DNA from: Magnolia sinica
Taxonomy: Eukaryota > Streptophyta > Magnoliopsida > Magnoliales > Magnoliaceae
Direction: 5' to 3'
Assembly (NCBI RefSeq): GCF_029962835.1
Contig: NC_080584.1
Span: 82,302,862-82,366,861, forward strand
DNA length: 64,000 nt
Part shown: piece by piece, positions 34,753-46,673 of the stretch
How the letters are laid out: the number at the start of each line of letters is the position of its first letter
Position numbering within the stretch: position 1 is the first letter of the stretch
Notes under the pieces: model-generated
Seen by the model: the letters and a program-made list of their open reading frames with translations, nothing else
Databases searched by the model: none
Told to the model about the DNA's origin: nothing
Translations under genes and position numbers: made by a program

Positions 34753-37700
34753 CTATAACTCGTAGCCAATTTCCTTTATAATATTTTCTAAATTTGTATT
34801 CTCACCCCCAGAAGAGGAAAACAGAGTCGGATCTTCAAGTGTGTCCACATCTTTCGTCAATCTTTTTGGTGACATTAAAACAACATACCATCCAGGCCTT
34901 GTTTGATCCTTGGAGTAGAATACTTGACTTGCTTGGGATGCAAGTATGAATGGTTCATCTCCTTCTTTCTCATGTCCTTTCAATTTCTCCACATTTACCA
35001 TTACTAAATTTGACTCAGGAATAACAATACATCCATTGATCTTATCTTCCACTCTGACCCAATCACAATAAAATATCGTTTGACGGAAGACAGTGTAATC
35101 AACTCGATTATCTGTTTTACTACTCCATAATAGGTAGCCTCATCTTCTTTGTAATTCTTATCTTTAGCACTTGCCCTGTATTTAGTGATGGCTTTCATAG
35201 ACACCCCACTATTTTGTGTTGACTTAGTAGTCTCGTATTCACTTGGAGAGAATATAAAACCATTCACGCGATACTTGTTACAGCATTTTGCCTTAAAAGT
35301 AGGGTCATCTACTAATCGTTTCAATGTCAACTCGCCCTCAACAAACTCCAACTGCAAATAAGAAAAAAGTAATAACTATATATGAACAAATATATCAATT
35401 AAATGAATAATTAGAAAAATACCTCCTTTCGTAACCAATTGATGAAATCATGTTCATTGTTCTTCGACACACTGCCCTTTCTTCTTTGCCCCTTTGATGT
35501 GGTCAGTCTTAAATATATTTCATACTTCTTATATGAAATATATGTAAGTATTTATCCAATTACTACTCGTGATTCGATATTTTAGAAAATTTATCTACTT
35601 ATCTTTTCCATTCATAAATTCCATCGTAGCAGTGTAGAACCCATCTGCGTACTTGTTCATGTTGTATGTTAGTTAAGTATATATTCTTGCCATTATCCAA
35701 AGGCTCTTCATCACACACCCTATCCTCGTCCACGAACCTTTGATGCGTATGTTTGTGACTTCTTCTCTCACCATTTGGCATGTACTCCATACAATATAAA
35801 ATAGATTCTTCTACAATGTAACGCTCTGCAATACACCATTCAGGATGTGCTGTATTCTTTACGTATCCTTTATAAATCTTCATTAACCTGATGGAGGCAT
35901 CCAATTAATAATATATTGTCAATATATGATGACGATGAAGTCTAAATGAATCACATCAAGGTTAGACATTTACTGTTCAAAAGGATTCATCCACCGAAAT
36001 CTAACTGGACCGCAAGCTAATGCTTCGTCAGCTAGATGTATCATAAGGTGAACGCTAATAACAAAGAATGAAGGAGGAAAAAACTTCTCTAAAATACACA
36101 TTGCCACAACAACACGTTGTTTGACGGCAATGATGTTATCTGCACTAATTATCTTCGAGCACAGGACATTAAAGAAGTAACAGATGTGCTGAATAGCAGT
36201 TCGCAACGTCTTATGCTTTGAGAAAGCATGTTGTAGTAACACAGGTAGTAATTGACACATAATGACGTGATAATCATGCGACTTTAGTCCCTTTATCTCA
36301 AGACTTTGTAAGTTCATAAGATGTTTAAATCTAGAACTATACCCTGTTGGAACCTTCAAGTCATGCAATGTTTGGCAGAACAATTCTTTCTCCTTGCGAC
36401 TTAAAGTAAATGGTGCCTTTGGTTTAATAGTTTTGTCATCCGCTTCTTTCAGCCATAATTCTTTCATTATGTTCATTTTTTTCAAATCTTCGCATGCACT
36501 TATATCATCCTTAGTTTTATCTTTGACTTCTAGAATCATCGACAGAAGGTGGTCACCAACATTCTTTACAACATGCATTACATCTAAGTTATGCCGAACT
36601 GGAACTCCTGGAAAAACACAATTATGATGGAATGTTAAGTTTTTATTCACTGACATATATGCAAATGAAACTAACAAGTTAAGGAAATCACCTTCCAATA
36701 TGGCAAGTCGAATAGGATCGATCTTTTGTACCAAGCAGTTATATTCCCAGTCGAATCATCACCGTAACTTTTTCATTTCTTCCCCTTCGATTTACCGATA
36801 TCCATCTGAATACCGATTACCTTCGCTTCAACCTCTGAACCACTTAATCGATGAGAAGGTCTTCCTTCTTCCACTTTATTATTGAATGTCGCTTTTTGAG
36901 TCCTAAAAACATGATTAATAGGAAGAAATCTTCAATAGCCCTGATAGGAGTACTTCTTGATACTCTTAATTCGTTCAGCGATGGTTCCCTCGGCACAAAC
37001 AGGGCAAGCATATTGTGCATGTGTAACACATCCTGATAAACTCCCATGTGTAGGAAAATCATGAATTCCCTACATTAAAATGGCTTTCAAATTAAAAATT
37101 GTCTTTGAATGAGAATCATATGTTGTCACTCCATTAAGCCACAAATTCTTCAACTCATCAATCAACGGTTGTAGCTAGACATCAATGTCCTTACTTGGTC
37201 CTTTTAGACCTAGTATCAATACCGTTAACATTGAAAATTCTCTTTTCATACACATCGAAGGGGGTAGATTATATGGCACTATAATGATAGGCCAACAACT
37301 GTAGACACTACTAAGATGTCCAAATGGGTTAAATCCATCAGTCGCAAGCCCTAAATGCACATTACGGAATTCTTCAGCAAAACTTGGCCAGTTGTTATTT
37401 ATTACCATCTAACTTGATGAATCAGACGGATGCCGCATAACACTACTATATTCTTTCGGTTGAGAATGCCAAGTCATTTGCTCCGCTATCCATGAAACAC
37501 TAGAAATAAAGTTTTTTTTTTTTAAAAAAAGATTACTTATTAATTTTTTTAACAAAAGGTATGTAGGATAATATTAAAATTATATTTAACATTGAATGCA
37601 CACCTGTATAGCCTTTGTAGCCTTGGTGCCAAAGGAAAATATCTCAAAACTTTTGATGGAACTCTAACGCCTTTTTTCTTTGCCAAGTAATCTGACCTCC

Positions 37701-38448
37701 ATCTCGATGTATGACATGTTGGATAATTTTGTCTATCTTTATACTCTTTTCAATAAATAATACAATCATTGGGACATGCATGTTTACTCTCATAAGTCAT
37801 TCCCAATGAGTTGATCATCTTTTTCGCTTGATATGTGCTCACTGGCAACGTGTTTTCTACTGGTAACAACTTCTTAACCAATTGAAGAAGATCATTAAAG
37901 TTGTTATCCGACCAAACATGACATGCCTTTAAACTATACAACTCAACTGTAACTGATAATTTTGTGAGTTCTCTAGGGCAGGAAGGGTACAAAGATTATC
38001 TTGCATCATCAAATAAAGCCTTATATCTTTCTGCATCAAGGTCTTCATGACAATTTTCATTTCTTCTAAGATCATCTATAAGAGTATCAACATGTTCTCC
38101 AACATTTCTAAATGCATCATTAACAAGTTCCTCCATTCTAGGATACTCATCATCGGATTGATCATCAAACGTCGATGATGATGGTTTCTCGTTACTTTTC
38201 GCAAGACTTTCACCGTGAAAAATCCAATGTGTGTATGACTTCTCAATACCATTAATGAGCAAATGCTCATGAATCTCTCCAAGAGTGAACATCCCACTCT
38301 CATTTCTACATTTCACACACGGACACGAATAATGATCAAATCCACCACCATTGTTCTTTGTAAACTCAATAAAATGCACTAGTCCATCCAAATATTCTGG
38401 ACTTAACGTATGTTTGTCCATCCATAATTTGTTACTTAATGACGACAT
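34753..38448 (-). pseudogene. TNP2-like CACTA transposase gene of element A, decayed
   Basis: In order on the minus strand: transposase-associated domain from the ATG at 38448 (MDKHTLSPEYLDGLVHFIEF, CPCVKC), a linker block (37750-37992, AKKMINSLGMTYESKHACPN), the TNP2/Transposase_21 catalytic region (about 36600-37480, VHLGLATDGFNPFGHLSSVY and VPVRHNLDVMHVVKNVGDH), a DUF4218 region (35970-36500, VVVAMCILEKFFPPSFFV and VHLMIHLADEALACGPVRF), its continuation at 35599-35904, and a DUF4216 region (34753-35357, VNGFIFSPSEYETTK). The domain order is that of plant En/Spm transposases, which cut and paste elements with CACTA ends. Several stops interrupt it (for example TAA near 37993 and others around 37400-37750), and one frame change separates the DUF4216 halves, so it is no longer functional. 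CACTA element B lies 67 bp upstream of the start codon and would separate the gene from its promoter. Confidence 0.9.
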
Positions 38449-38514
38449 TCTGCAACAAATGAGATAATCAAGTCAATTTTGATGTTAAAATGATCGTTGG
38501 ACCCTACTGACTAA

Positions 38515-39235
38515 CACTACAAGAAATAGGATTTTTACCGACGAAAATTTTACCGACGATTTTTTTTTTCATAGGTAAAAAGGACTTTTACCAACAAAAA
38601 TTATTTTTGTAGGTAAAAGTATACTTTTACCGACGAAATTTTAATTTCGTAGGTAAAAGTCTACTTTTACCAACGAAAATTGTAATTTCGTAGGCAAAAG
38701 TAAACTTTTGTCAATGTAAATTTTCGTTGGTAATGGTTATTTTTATTTTTTGGAAAAAAAAATTTTTAAAATTTACTTTTACCAACGAAATTTTATTTTC
38801 GTAGGTAAAAGTGTTTTTCCCGACGGACATCAACCGTCGGCATAAATCCCGAACAATATTATTACCGGCAAAAACTAGTTTCGTCGTTAAGTGTCAGTAA
38901 TATTGCTTTTACCGACGAATGAAAACCGTCGGGAATAGGTTCCCGCCAATTACCAAAAATTCCCGCCATGGGCAAAAGCATGACAGTTTTGCCGACGAAC
39001 TAAAACCGTCGAGAAAAGGTTCCCACCAATGCATGTCAGTTTTGCCAACGAATTAAAACCGTCGGGAAAAAGTTCCCGCCACAGACTAAAATTGCCGCCA
39101 TGAAAAGTATTTTAACCGACGATTATGTTCGTTGCTAAAAATAAATATTAAAATTTTTTCCGACGGCTAATAACCGTCGCTTATGGTTTTTACCGACGAT
39201 AATAATCCCCTGTTTTTCTATGCACATTTAGTCTA
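38515..39235. repeat. Left terminus and subterminal repeats of element B
   Basis: About 20 copies of ACCGACGAAA-type motifs in both orientations, paired as TTTTACCGACGAAA...TTTCGTAGGTAAAA palindromes (38534-38830) and as CCGACGAA...AACCGTCGG units (38820-39200). This is the expected transposase-binding region. Confidence 0.9.
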
Positions 39236-40180
39236 TATCATATGAGTAGAAATTTTTTTATTTTTTATAATTAAAAAGTAATATTTAAATGATTTGTAAT
39301 ATTACTTGAAAAAGAATATTGAAAAGTTTAAAAATTTTAACAATGTTTGAGAAATTTTGAGGAAACAAAATGATGCTTTTGAAGGAAAAAATCGGCATTT
39401 TGAAATTATTGAGAAAAAATTTTAAATGTCAGAAATTTTTTGAAATTTTGAAAATAAAAATTTAGAATTTGTATTTTTTTTTTTAAATAATTTATAATAA
39501 AAATGTTATTTTGTTAAAATGTTTTAAAAAATATACATTTTTAAAAAGAATATTATTTTTAAATGGAAATTGAAATTTATGTTTGAAAAAAAAATTACTA
39601 AATTATTAGGCATATTCGCTAATTGTACCTTTAACCATTTTTTGACAATCTAATCAGTACGGATTGAAGAGTAAATAACTTCAGATGTTTAAATCAAATT
39701 TCACTAAAATATTTGATCAATCTTGTATGCCTAATTTCCTTTTCATATGTAACCTGATCGGGACGAGTAACTAGTGAAATTGAGTATTGATCAGAAAAAT
39801 AGAGTGAATGGACCAGACGTAAAATGGGGCAAATATTTTGGTCAAAATTGTGACCCAACTTTATTGACCTCGTAAGAACCTGAGTGTTGATGTTAGTAAG
39901 TTTTGTGGGCCTCATCATAATGTGTGTCAAACATCAACACCGTGAATTTAATGTGTCCCCTTCGGATAATGAGATATGTAAAAAATCATCCGTATACGAA
40001 ACTCAGGTGGGCGATGCCATCTAAAACCATGTGAAGACATCGTAAAAAATATAAAAGAAGTTAGTGAGGCCCATATGAGTTTTGGATGCGGCTGAAACTT
40101 GGTCTGGCCCCTCATCCAAGTGGGACACACATAATGAGTGGGTTGGATATCTGAATCACATTTAGGCAGGCCCAACATGT
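39236..40180. other. Very AT-rich stretch followed by a decayed GGGCCCAC-type repeat copy
   Basis: 39236-39650 is A/T-rich low-complexity DNA without a gene. 39900-40180 shows the repeat-family blocks (GGGCCTCATCATAATGTGTG, GTTTTGGATGCGGCTG, AGTGGGACACACATAATGAG) in diverged form. Confidence 0.5.
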
Positions 40181-40221
40181 GATTATGAATGTTTTAAGGA
40201 AACCTCTCTCTCCACTACATT

Positions 40222-40790
40222 TAGGGGCTTGTTTGATTTTCCAATTCAGAGGTAAATGCAGTGTAACTACATAATGATCATTTCCTTGTGTATTTACAAC
40301 ACTCTTCCCTGTATTTGATTTGACCGCTTACTTTTTGTACACAAAAATCGAAAAAGGCTACAAAATAGTTGTGGGCCCCACCATGATGCATGTCACTTAT
40401 CCACACCGTTCATCCATTACGCCAAATGAATTTATGGCATGAGCCAAAAAATGAGGCATATCCAAAGCTCTAGTGGACAACGCCGCAGAAAAAAAAGTGA
40501 ATCAAATACTTATCGTTAAAAACTTCTTAGGGCCATTGTTTCTTTTGGTGTGGGCCACTTGAGTGTTGGATGTACATAATTTTTCAGCTCATGTCTCAAA
40601 ATGTTGTAGTAAAACAGATGGACGAAACAGATATGTCATATATGTCACAGTGAGGTCTAAAAATTTCAACTAGTACTTTTGAACGGTTTCCAATGCAGGA
40701 ATTTCCAAAAAATTCCAAATGGGTGAAAGGGTCATAATTACCCATTCACCCGGTATTTACACTTGCAATGAGAAATCAAACAGGCCCTTA
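40222..40790. mobile_element. hAT-like MITE with a GGGCCCAC-type element nested inside
   Basis: Terminal inverted repeats TAGGGGCTTGTTTGATTTT (40222-40240) and, in reverse, TAAGGGCCTGTTTGATTTCT (40771-40790). Inside it, 40373-40668 is a shortened copy of the GGGCCCAC TIR element (GGGCCCCACCATGATGCATG at the left, ATGTCACAGTGAGGTC at the right). The GGGCCTGTTTGA-type end is common among plant hAT-type MITEs; no clear target duplication was seen. Confidence 0.65.
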
Positions 40791-40837
40791 GGTGAGTTAC
40801 TCATTACCCTTACTAGAGTAAACTCTATACAGTCCAC

Positions 40838-41280
40838 CGTTTTTTTATTTATTTTATCCACTCCATTAATCTATGTTAACAGATAATTTGAGATACAAAG
40901 AAGAAATAGAAAGCATATCAAAAGCTCAAGTGGACCACACCATAGGAAATAGTGTGATTTAACATCTGCCATTGAAAAATTCTTAAAGGCCATAGAAGTT
41001 TTAGATCAAGCTGATGTGTTTGTATTTTCTCTTCATTCATATCTTTTTAATATTATGAATACGTTGGATGTCAAATAAAATTATTGCGGACCCATGGAAG
41101 GTATCAACAGTTGAAATCATTATTCCACACTGTTTCAAGTGGCATGGTCCACTTGACTTTCAGATTTACTGAAAATTCGGAATCAACCCACGCCGTTCAT
41201 CCATTTTTCGAGATCATTTTAGAAAATTTTTCAAAAAATGAATCATATCCAAAGATTAAATGGACCACACCACAAATAAG
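40838..41280. mobile_element. GGGCCCAC-type TIR element, decayed copy
   Basis: Contains the diagnostic order: TTATCCACTCCATTAATC, AAAGCTCAAGTGGACCACAC, GTTTTAGATCAAGCTGATG, GAATACGTTGGATGTCAAAT and GTGGCATGGTCCACTTGAC. Its right part runs into a second decayed left half (41180-41280, CACGCCGTTCATCCATTTTT). Confidence 0.7.
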
Positions 41281-41336
41281 GGGAACATACTAGCTACTCC
41301 CCCTGACACCATCCAATGACTGGTGGTTGGTGCTTT

Positions 41337-41683
41337 ACGGGCCCCACCATGATGTATGTGTTTAATCCATGCCATCCATCTATTTTTAAAGATTATCTTA
41401 TGGCATGAGACAAAAAATGAGGCATATCCCAATATGAAATGGACCACATTACAGGAAACAGTGTTGAATGAGCGTCAACCATTTAAAACATTTTGAGGGC
41501 CATAAAAGTTTTGGATCGATATGATTTTTGTTTTTCCCCTTCATTTAGGCCTGTATGACCTAATAAACAAACTGGATGTCAAATAAACAGTACAGTTGGC
41601 CTTACGACGATTTTTATGATGGATAACCAATCACTATTGTTTTCATGTGGTGTGGTCCACCTGAGATTTATATACCTCTAATT
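41337..41683. mobile_element. GGGCCCAC-type TIR element, right end missing
   Basis: Starts GGGCCCCACCATGATGTATG with ATGCCATCCATCTATTTTT, then GGACCACATTACAGGAAACA, TTTTGGATCGATATGATTTT, AACTGGATGTCAAATAAAC and TGTGGTGTGGTCCACCTGAG. It then joins the left end of the next copy directly, so its own right terminal repeat is lost. Confidence 0.75.
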
Positions 41684-42102
41684 CTACCATGATGTATGTT
41701 TTATATCCACACTTTCCATCCACTTGGAGAGATTATTTTAGGGCAATACCCATAGAACGATTTAAATCCAAAGCTCCAGCGGACCCCAGCACAGAAAACA
41801 GTGGGACAATGACCCCCACCATTAAAAACTTTTAAAGGCCACAAAAGTTTTATATGAAGATGATATTTGTGTTTTCCCTTGTTTCATGTATTTTTTAACT
41901 TTTGAATAGGTTGGATTTGAAATAAACATTACGATGGGCCTTAAGATAGGTTCAACGATGGGAATCACTCTCCCCTCTGTTTTCTTTGGTGGGGTCCACT
42001 ACATATTTATATCTGCCTCATTCTCCTGCTCATGACTTAAAATGATATCTCAAAATGGATGGACGGTGTGGATATAACAAATACATCATAGTGGGTCCCA
42101 CA
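41684..42102. mobile_element. GGGCCCAC-type TIR element, full length (about 420 bp)
   Basis: Left terminal repeat TACCATGATGTATGTTTTAT followed by ATCCACACTTTCCATCCA; right terminal repeat, read in reverse, TGGGACCCACTATGATGTAT followed by TTGTTATATCCACACCGTCC. The terminal inverted repeats are thus about 50 bp with some drift. The interior carries no coding capacity. This copy and the one at 60846-61299 define the element: a short non-autonomous DNA transposon with long inverted repeats. Confidence 0.8.
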
Positions 42103-42129
42103 GAAAATAGATGGACCGAGGGGCATTCT

Positions 42130-42399
42130 CGTCCGTCCGTACATAAAAATGAATATATTCTGAGAGATATCCCAGCCGGCGAGAGAAACCCACTCGCAGC
42201 TTCTCTCTCTCGCACCTTCTCTCTCGCTGTCTCTCTCTTCCTCTCTCTGATCTCTCCACCCACCTCGAGCTCTCTCTCGCATCCTCTCCCTCCTCTATCT
42301 CTCTGTATCTCTCTTCCTCTCTCTCTGAACTCTCTCGGGCGGACCGTTGCCGAACGCCCTACCCACGGCGGTAGGGGAAGGGATTTGGGGACCGTGAGG

Positions 42400-42448
<49 letters not shown>

Positions 42449-42460
42449 CTTTCTCAATCT
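42130..42460 (+). promoter_or_regulatory. CT-rich leader-like tract in element B, with a donor-like end
   Basis: Dense CTCTCT tracts from 42190 to 42330, a GC-rich stretch (42330-42395, GGACCGTTGCCGAACGCCC, CCACGGCGGTAGGGGAAGGG) and ACCGTGAG/GTATCTC at 42391-42405, which looks like a 5' UTR ending at a splice donor, then a CT microsatellite to 42444. Sense is the plus strand, the same as the captured exons further right. Probably a captured promoter and non-coding first exon (inference). Confidence 0.5.
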
Positions 42461-42465
42461 TAATA

Positions 42466-42530
42466 CCGATTTAGGGATTTAGGGATTTGGGGATTTAGGG
42501 ATTTAGGGGTTTGGGGATTTGGGGATTCCC
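42466..42530 (+). repeat. Short telomere-like array of GATTTAGG/GATTTGGG units
   Basis: About eight units of 7-8 bp (GATTTAGGGATTTAGG, GATTTGGGGATT) in a row, close to the plant telomere repeat TTTAGGG but irregular. It follows the leader-like tract of element B. A shorter relative (GGGATTTAGGGTG) is at 56519-56531 in element A. Confidence 0.7.
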
Positions 42531-43850
42531 GTTCCGAAAATTTGCCCATTTTATGATTCTCATATTTAAGATGGGTTGGAAGATTTTCGGAACTACATTC
42601 TCTTCCAACTGTTATATTGTTGAAAAGGATAAAAAGCCTTTGCTCTCCTAATAACTCTTTCCCAGTATCCAAACAAAAGAACTGGATTTCTAAGAACTTT
42701 TTTAGTACCAACATGTAGACAGAATCCCTTTCGTTAGGAAATTCCAGACACATATTCATGACTCCTAAGATTCGAGAAATCCATACAACCTCTTATATAT
42801 TAATCGTCATAGGCATGTCTGATCAAAATGCATAATTCTCTACATGGAAAGTTGGTTGTTTGTTGAAAACTTGGAATGTTTATGTTCATGTGTCTGTTTT
42901 TGGAGGAATGTTAATATGCAGGTCACTGCCTATTAATTTTATATTTGGCTCCCTCCTCATAGCGATCGGATCTATTGATATTGTGGGCCACCACATGGAC
43001 AGACCATATCTCACAAAGCAAGGGGATTGAACTCTGGTTCATTGTATCAGTTGCATGCAAAAAGAACAATTAGAGTAACAGTCCAGATTCACCAAGGAAA
43101 AAAGAAAAGAAAAGAAAGAGTTGTCCTATCATTGTTTCAACCATAGCTTATCCACTTGGTGGGCCACCAAGATCAATACCCCCAATCAGCATAAACGTTT
43201 GCCACGGGTGCTACAAGGAGAGCTGCATTGAACTTTTATTCAGCAATCTGCTTATTAGCATTCCTGTATTTTTAGCAGCTAGATGTGTTCTGTAAGAGAT
43301 AGTATACAATGCTCGGTGTGACAGTGAGTATAGTATGCTCAAGTTTTCAATTTGTACAAGTGGGTCCCAATGGTTCCATGATCCAAACCACTGATATGAT
43401 TGGACCCGCTTTGGATGATGCAACACAAATATCCCATATGAGTTGATCCTGTCTGGTTTGTCTTCTAGCAAATAGACATTTAAGAAAGAAAAAGAAGCAA
43501 CATCATATTCAACCAAAGAAAGCCAGATGTTTGGTAGCTAGAATCATTCAATCTGAGGAATTGTTTGTCTAAACCAAGGCCCATCCTACCATCGACTGGG
43601 ATCTCGCTGAACATGGGCGCCACTTGTACAAGTTGAAAACCCAAACAGGCCATAGAACGCCTCAGGCCAAGCATTATATATACCTCAGTTTATAAACAAA
43701 AAGTCGAAAATAAGCAAACTTAACTACACCTTGTTAATACAGCAAATCCATCTTTGAGTGCCTTTAGATATACAACATCCTTAAAAACATAATGCAGCAG
43801 AACTCGAAGTCGACAACAACACTATACATTCTTTTTTACTTGCGCATTAA
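42531..43850. other. No gene seen; intron-like DNA in element B
   Basis: Open frames at 42460-42759, 43211-43516 and 43480-43674 (minus) have no recognisable domain and no matching neighbours. No recognisable exon was found. Confidence 0.4.
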
Positions 43851-43852
43851 TA

Positions 43853-44020
43853 TGTGATTTTGGATTTCTACTCTTACACTATTAGTAGAAAATCCAAAAA
43901 CAGTTAAATGATATTCATGTGGATTTGAAAGAACTCTTTTGTTTTTTCCTAATACAACACAAAACATCCCCATTTTGTGATTTTTGGAAATCTACTAAGA
44001 GTAGAAATTCCAAAATCACA
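43853..44020. mobile_element. Small MITE with 25-bp inverted repeats
   Basis: Left arm TGTGATTTTGGATTTCTACT (43853 on) pairs with the right arm 43997-44020, which in reverse reads TGTGATTTTGGAATTTCTAC then TCTTA. Between the arms are 120 bp of AT-rich DNA. A decayed relative (TTCTGATTTTGGGATTTCTA) lies at 44221-44290. Superfamily not determined. Confidence 0.7.
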
Positions 44021-45483
44021 AATTAGTATAGCCACAAGTGCAGCTTTTCACTCAATTTTAAATGATGAAAATGTGTCCTACTATTATAATGAGGACGGAG
44101 CCCTCAAAATGCAGTTATGTTTCTTTTGACTCCAACTGAGTGTAAGGTGGTTTCAATATGGAGATCATTTGAATGCACAATTCAATTGAACTGTGTTTGG
44201 CTAAGCCCATTAGAAGAATAATTTCTGATTTTGGGATTTCTACCCTTAGTAAAATAACCAAAAATTGAAATCACACAAAACATCCCCATATTGTTGGGAT
44301 GTTTGATTCACTCAAAGATGCCCCATGCATGTGTTTTATGCAAGAATGTTGGCGATCGTAATTTACGACCTTGGTTTTGTCAAGCTGCCATTCCTACTAA
44401 ATTTGTGCTGCAAAAGTATAGGTCATTTTGGATTTCAATCTTCTGTCATTCAGATTGAGTTATATAATAAAGTATTCTTCATGTACAAAATAGTTCACCA
44501 AAATATACTAACACCATCTAAATTACCTGGTGCTTTCACAGGATTAGGGACTTCATTGAAAGGGCTCGGTGTCTTTTACTTGACTTGGTCTCCAGATATA
44601 TCCCCTCATATAGCAATGAGATATTTAACTTTACCAGCAGTGTCTGATTACTTCTGTTTGACTTTTCAAATGGGTAGTGCTATGGCTGCTTGTGATTGTA
44701 GTAATTCGAATCCTACTTTCCCCAGATTTGTCTTGATTCAGGCTTTTGGTCATGTTGATTCAAGTTTTTATTTTTATTTATATCTATATTTTGTTGTTGA
44801 AGCATGTATGTTTCTGGATCTGTTCATCTATTTGTACATTTAGTTTTCTTAGCTCGATTCTATTGCCAGTTTTTTTTTGTCATGTCTTCTATATGGAACT
44901 AATTAGCACAATATGATCCAACAGTCTATCCCAACACACCCTCACTGCCTAAGCAATACAAGCACATCACCACAATCTGATCCAACAGTATCCAAACACC
45001 ACAATACAAGCACATCAATTCTTTTCATTCCAAACCAACAGTCACCGACGTCCTCGACTTCCCAGACACATTCACTGAAAAAGAAAAAACCTTAGGCGAA
45101 AAAAGAATGTGAAAATGCACACAGATTGCTGAGGTGCCATGATTTGTCATTGTTGGTGTATCCATGGTTCTGATAATGAGCCGCAAGACTAGTCTTCCCA
45201 CAACTCATTGCAGCTTATGATTTTGCAAACCACATGAACCAACTAGTCCATTCATCTAGAATACGTTCTTCAGAAAAATGTGATTACAATTAATGGTTGA
45301 GATTGTATGCAACAAGATGTCCCACGCAACCGAATTCGATCAACCTGCCAGGCAACCGCAAACTGCAACAGAGCTCCATATCTATAGCTTGCAACTCTGC
45401 TCTGCTGGCCCAGCCGTAATTAGACGTCTCTGAGCTGCTGAACCGAATTGATTCTATTGCCACTTGTATGCATGCCATCATCA
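44021..45483. other. No gene seen; intron-like DNA in element B
   Basis: The 172-codon open frame at 44325-44843 is hydrophobic but matches no family I know and has T-rich intron-like composition. The open frame at 45290-45481 (minus) is also unrecognised. Confidence 0.35.
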
Positions 45484-45931
45484 GCTCTTCATTATTACAT
45501 ACACCTGAGATTGAACATGGATCCAGGGTGGCATGGCATCAAGGTACACATAAAAATCTATCTGTTACCATTGATTTATTCTCTCCTATTTCTTCTTTGG
45601 CTCTGGAATCTTTATGCAACTCTGACTACATGAGAATTTCAAAGGTTATTCTTTCTGATGCCAATGTGCTGGGTGAGGGGGAGCACAAGATAATGTCGTA
45701 CATTCGCTTGCAACGAAATCTACCAGGGTTTGACTTGAATACACAACATTGCTTGTATGGGTTGGTAAATGTCTCCAACTTTTATCTCAGATATCTAGCT
45801 GTCTGCAAGCTTTATGTTGATTTTCATGGCTTCTTGACATGACTTTCTGCATTTGTCATTTCAAGATGCTGACTTGATCATGCTAGCACTGGCTACACAT
45901 GAAGTGCATTTTGCAATTCTTAGAGAGGTTG
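45484..45931 (+). pseudogene. Three exons of a 5'-3' exoribonuclease (XRN family)
   Basis: Exon 45484-45543 reads [20 protein letters not shown] between a CAG acceptor and a GTACAC donor. Exon 45645-45764 reads [40 protein letters not shown]. Exon 45865-45931 reads DADLIMLALATHEVHFAILR. Together they match the N-terminal nuclease domain of plant XRN2/3/4-type exoribonucleases; GEGEHKIMS and DADLIMLALATHE carry conserved acidic residues of the metal site. The introns are retained, so genomic DNA was captured. The acceptor before the third exon reads CAAGATG where CAG/GATG is expected, which breaks the splice or frame. The rest of the roughly 1000-residue enzyme is missing. It is plus-strand cargo of element B. 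Confidence 0.88.
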
Positions 45932-46159
45932 GTATGTTAGAAGCTTTGCTCATTAAATTTTGGTCGGTCGATTCCGATTTGATGCTGGATCATTCTTTGG
46001 TGAGATTCTGGTGTCTAAAATTCTGTCATCTCACTATGAAATGTATAGATGGTGGATTAGGTTGTTTGTCTTGGGCCACATGATTTTGCCCTTTATTTAA
46101 GTCATTAATATCCCTAGTATTTCAATATCTTGGAAACACATCTCACATTCAAAGCGTTT

Positions 46160-46250
46160 CGGGATCCATTGTGCAGAGAATATCAAAATGGGAGCTGATC
46201 GAGGTTGATCCGTTGCCAATTACTCAATTTGATAATAGATACAAGGTACA
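46160..46250 (+). pseudogene. Possible captured exon of unknown origin
   Basis: An exon-like block reads QRISKWELIEVDPLPITQFD then NRYK, followed by GTACAAC as a possible donor. It lies between the XRN exons and the DUF707 exon in the same orientation. I do not recognise the family; it could be intron sequence. Confidence 0.25.
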
Positions 46251-46341
46251 ACACTTTCGTAGGGGCTCAATTTCGTTGCATTTTCTCATGAATGAAATGT
46301 TAGTATTGTTTACTATACTATGTATTCTTCTGTTGTTTCAG

Positions 46342-46443
46342 GGCCGATGTCGACCTCATGGGACTGATTCATTACCAAAAGGTATAATCCGTGAGACCTC
46401 CAACTTAGAGATGCGACCATTATGGGGTTTCCCAAAGAAAAAG
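46342..46443 (+). pseudogene. Exon of a DUF707-family gene
   Basis: Between a TTTCAG acceptor and a GTGTGT donor, 34 codons read GRCRPHGTDSLPKGIIRETS and NLEMRPLWGFPKKK. This is the segment upstream of the conserved core of plant DUF707 proteins (CRPxGxxALPxGI...TSNLEMRPLWG), Golgi-type membrane proteins of unknown function (family knowledge). The exon is in frame and undamaged. The next exon of the same family is found 1.9 kb downstream at 48317-48400, with a SERINC exon and a LINE fragment between them. Confidence 0.8.
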
Positions 46444-46673
46444 GTGTGTGAAACAAATGCAAATTTCAATTGGCGATGGAACCAAAACTGAATTTCTATT
46501 TTCCTCTCTTGATGCTCTAGCTGCATGGCCTTTGGACTTTTTTTTTCACATCCTTGATATGGTTCTCTTGTTTCAATTTGTGGATCAGCATGTGTATACT
46601 TCTTTCTTTTTTGTAAATTTCCTGATGAGTAAGACTTTCTTAAAAATTTCTAATTTTTTTATGCTGAATCTAG

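Noticed and set aside
44325-44843. 172-codon hydrophobic frame in element B
   Set aside because: T-rich composition, no known family and no exon signals; a long chance frame in intron-like DNA is likelier.
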